A stretch of 6,725 nucleotides of DNA from W11650 sp963545585 (GTDB lineage: Bacteria > Bacillota > Clostridia > Lachnospirales > Vallitaleaceae). The notes beneath the pieces were generated by a model. It did not search any database. It saw only the letters and a program-made list of their open reading frames with translations, and was not told the DNA's origin. Position 1 is the first letter of the stretch, and every line of letters begins with the position of its first letter. Where the stretch lies: the NCBI GenBank assembly GCA_963545585.1, contig CAUUKX010000104.1, positions 1-6,725 on the forward strand. Direction: 5' to 3'. Positions 6,014 to 6,725 of this stretch are shown here, one piece after another. A program made the position numbers and the translations under genes.

Positions 6014-6193
6014 TTACTTTATCTTATTTTTAATTTCTTCCCAGCTGGTCTGCTTAAACGCCGAAACGGCAGCATCTACAAAAGTTTTTTTCAAAATGCT
6101 GTTTGATGATTTTCTCCCAGAAAAAAGACTTTTTGCGGCTTTATTCCCCGCAATATTTCCTATTTTTTCAATAATTGACAATATTTTTTTCAT
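6014..6193 (-). CDS. 59-residue small protein, first gene of the GTPase operon
   Basis: ATG 6191-6193 is preceded by AAAGG (6201-6205) at 7 nt. The product starts MKKILSIIEKIGNIAGNKAA, has a middle KSLFSGRKSS, and ends SWEEIKNKIK before TAA 6014-6016. It is lysine-rich (pI basic) with amphipathic helices and no clear transmembrane segment. I do not recognise it. Only 25 nt separate it from the GTG of the next frame, and that frame continues without a stop across the gap, so the two may be one protein interrupted by a frameshift. Same strand as, and closely packed with, the GTPase, so co-transcription is likely. Confidence 0.55.
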   Translation of the reverse strand: MKKILSIIEKIGNIAGNKAAKSLFSGRKSSNSILKKTFVDAAVSAFKQTSWEEIKNKIK

Positions 6194-6237
6194 AAAAATT
6201 CCTTTACATCAAATTTGCATTAATTGTATTTTTAAAC

Positions 6238-6243
6238 ATTATA
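6238..6243 (-). promoter_or_regulatory. Possible -10 box close to the small-protein operon
   Basis: TATAAT on the - strand (6243-6238) would start transcription near 6231, about 38 nt before the ATG at 6193. The best-placed -35 hexamer (GAACAA, 6266-6261) is poor, so it would need an activator or be inactive. It competes with the TTGACA/TA-tract arrangement further upstream. Confidence 0.3.
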
Positions 6244-6387
6244 TAAGAATCCGAGCGGGCTTGTTCGCAAAAGGATTTTTTACCTTTTGACGCCACATCA
6301 TTTATAAAAATGAAAAATGTTTGAAGGATTTACATCCTTGGCGAGTTTGTTTTTTATAAAGGAAAACGAGAATTAGCTGTACATACC

Positions 6388-6412
6388 ATTATATATATAT
6401 ATATAATGTCAA
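6388..6412 (-). promoter_or_regulatory. Possible promoter with a (TA)8 spacer for the GTPase operon
   Basis: On the - strand a perfect TTGACA (6412-6407) is followed by a TA dinucleotide tract that ends in TATAAT (6393-6388). The spacer is only 13 nt, below the 16-18 nt optimum, so the promoter should be weak as it stands. Two more TA units would bring it to 17. The leader to the ATG at 6193 would be about 190 nt. The 15 nt containing this -35 box are identical to those of the antitoxin promoter (606-620). Confidence 0.35.
6390..6405. repeat. (TA)8 dinucleotide tract
   Basis: Eight uninterrupted TA units, the longest simple repeat in the window. It lies between a -35-like and a -10-like hexamer on the - strand, and inside a start-less open frame on the same strand. 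Confidence 0.9.
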
Positions 6413-6437
6413 TATTTATTTTCATTTGAGTTTCCCC

Positions 6438-6455
6438 GGGTAAATTGGGTAAATT
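6438..6455. repeat. Tandem duplication of a 9-mer
   Basis: GGGTAAATT occurs twice back to back (6438-6446 and 6447-6455) without mismatch. It is an odd 18-nt element in otherwise featureless AT-rich DNA, and it overlaps the start-less open frame. Confidence 0.8.
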
Positions 6456-6641
6456 GCAATAGTAAATGTCCTCTTTTTTTAAAGAAAAATTGGCTGCTCT
6501 AAGTCCTATAATTTTATTGGATTCAAAAACAATAATTAATAACTCAACTTTCCCATGTTCGTCAGAACAGTCTTTTTTAGAATCGTTGCATGGACAGGAA
6601 CGGAATGCGATTTGCCCATTACAGGGATATCAAAAGACAAG

Positions 6642-6669
6642 TTGACATAGTATGTATAATGTGTATAAT
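6642..6669 (+). promoter_or_regulatory. Strong promoter of the right-edge RHH gene, with tandem operator-like repeat
   Basis: TTGACA (6642-6647) and TATAAT (6664-6669) are 16 nt apart. The spacer carries a second TATAAT (6655-6660), because TGTATAAT is repeated in tandem with a 9-nt period (6653-6660, 6662-6669). Short tandem repeats overlapping the -10 box are a common layout for ribbon-helix-helix autorepressors, which fits the gene that follows. Confidence 0.75.
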
Positions 6670-6691
6670 AGAGATATAAGGAGATGATGCT

Positions 6692-6725
6692 ATGAACATG
6701 GTTAGAAAAAATATCACTTTACCTA
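6692..6725 (+). CDS. Ribbon-helix-helix antitoxin-like protein (partial, N-terminus only)
   Basis: ATG 6692-6694 is preceded by AAGGAG (6678-6683) at 8 nt. The visible codons read MNMVRKNITLP and run off the window. VRKNITLP is the characteristic first beta strand of CopG/Arc-type ribbon-helix-helix proteins, which dimerise through this strand and insert it into the DNA major groove. With the promoter repeats just upstream, an autoregulated antitoxin is the likely role. The toxin partner would lie beyond the right edge. Eleven residues cannot settle the subfamily. Confidence 0.6.
   Translation, partial: MNMVRKNITLP

Larger units (their letters stand above)
6357..6629 (-). pseudogene. Start-less 91-codon open frame, possible gene remnant
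   Basis: On the - strand a frame is open for 91 codons between TGA (6630-6632) and TAA (6354-6356). The only ATG, at 6423-6425, is too late to matter. The translation looks protein-like in its middle: YPCNGQIAF, a Cys-rich CPCNDSKKDCSDE, then VELLIIVFESNKIIGLRAA and FSLKKEDIYYCNLPNL, before running into the TA tract (IYIYI). No ribosome binding site or start codon is visible and its upstream end abuts the promoter of the right-edge gene. I take it as a possible 3' fragment of a lost gene; family not recognised. Confidence 0.3.

Noticed and set aside
5982..6290. 102-codon + strand frame over the small-protein gene
   Set aside because: No ribosome binding site, Phe/Ile-rich translation typical of antisense of Lys-rich coding, and it overlaps a - strand gene with a good start.
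6324..6339. AAGGAT/ATCCTT hairpin as terminator
   Set aside because: The stem is only 6 bp and the nearest T-run is not adjacent on either strand; no transcript needs it.
6551..6650. 31-codon + strand ORF MFVRTVFFRIV ending before the right-edge promoter
   Set aside because: No ribosome binding site, short, and its end overlaps the -35 box of the next gene.

Overview
The window looks like a low-to-medium GC Firmicute (Clostridia-like) chromosome segment. Grounds: a full-length mutS2 with a Smr domain, strong AGGAGG-type ribosome binding sites, TTGACA/TATAAT promoters, and small toxin-antitoxin genes. No tRNA, rRNA, CRISPR array, transposase or integrase was seen. The organism call is inference; nothing in the sequence fixes a genus.

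Layout, left to right. Positions 2-100 hold what looks like the last 32 codons of an unknown + strand gene. Facing it on the - strand is a Phd/YefM-type antitoxin (164-493) followed 4 nt later by a RelE/ParE-type toxin that keeps only about its first 20 codons (from 159) before running into foreign sequence. The antitoxin has a consensus promoter (586-613) whose -35 box sits in one arm of a 12-bp inverted repeat. At 658-768 there is a second, diverged copy of the 3' end of mutS2, including a 62-bp block identical to the real gene. Next comes a + strand gene for a secreted protein of unknown function (964-1614), a 13-codon mini-ORF, and a bidirectional terminator region (1671-1731). The intact mutS2 (1829-4219, - strand) follows with its own promoter.

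The right half is AT-richer and looks acquired. On the - strand, 6193 to 4515 reads as one operon: a 59-codon small gene, a small single-pass membrane protein, and a 380-residue GTPase with a DUF697/YcjF-like hydrophobic C-terminal region, ending in a hairpin terminator at 4423-4451. The first two frames may be one frameshifted gene. Upstream lie a (TA)8 tract that sets the spacing between a TTGACA and a TATAAT on the operon strand, and a 91-codon open frame without a start codon. At the right edge a strong + strand promoter drives the first 11 codons of a ribbon-helix-helix antitoxin-like gene.

Overall, one housekeeping gene (mutS2; branched-DNA and collided-ribosome processing in the family) is flanked on both sides by accessory DNA: toxin-antitoxin pieces, a gene remnant, a secreted orphan, and a putative membrane-associated GTPase system. 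The most notable points are the mutS2 3'-end duplication with its centrally placed palindrome, the uncharacterised small-protein/GTPase operon, and the possible length-variable promoter in front of it.
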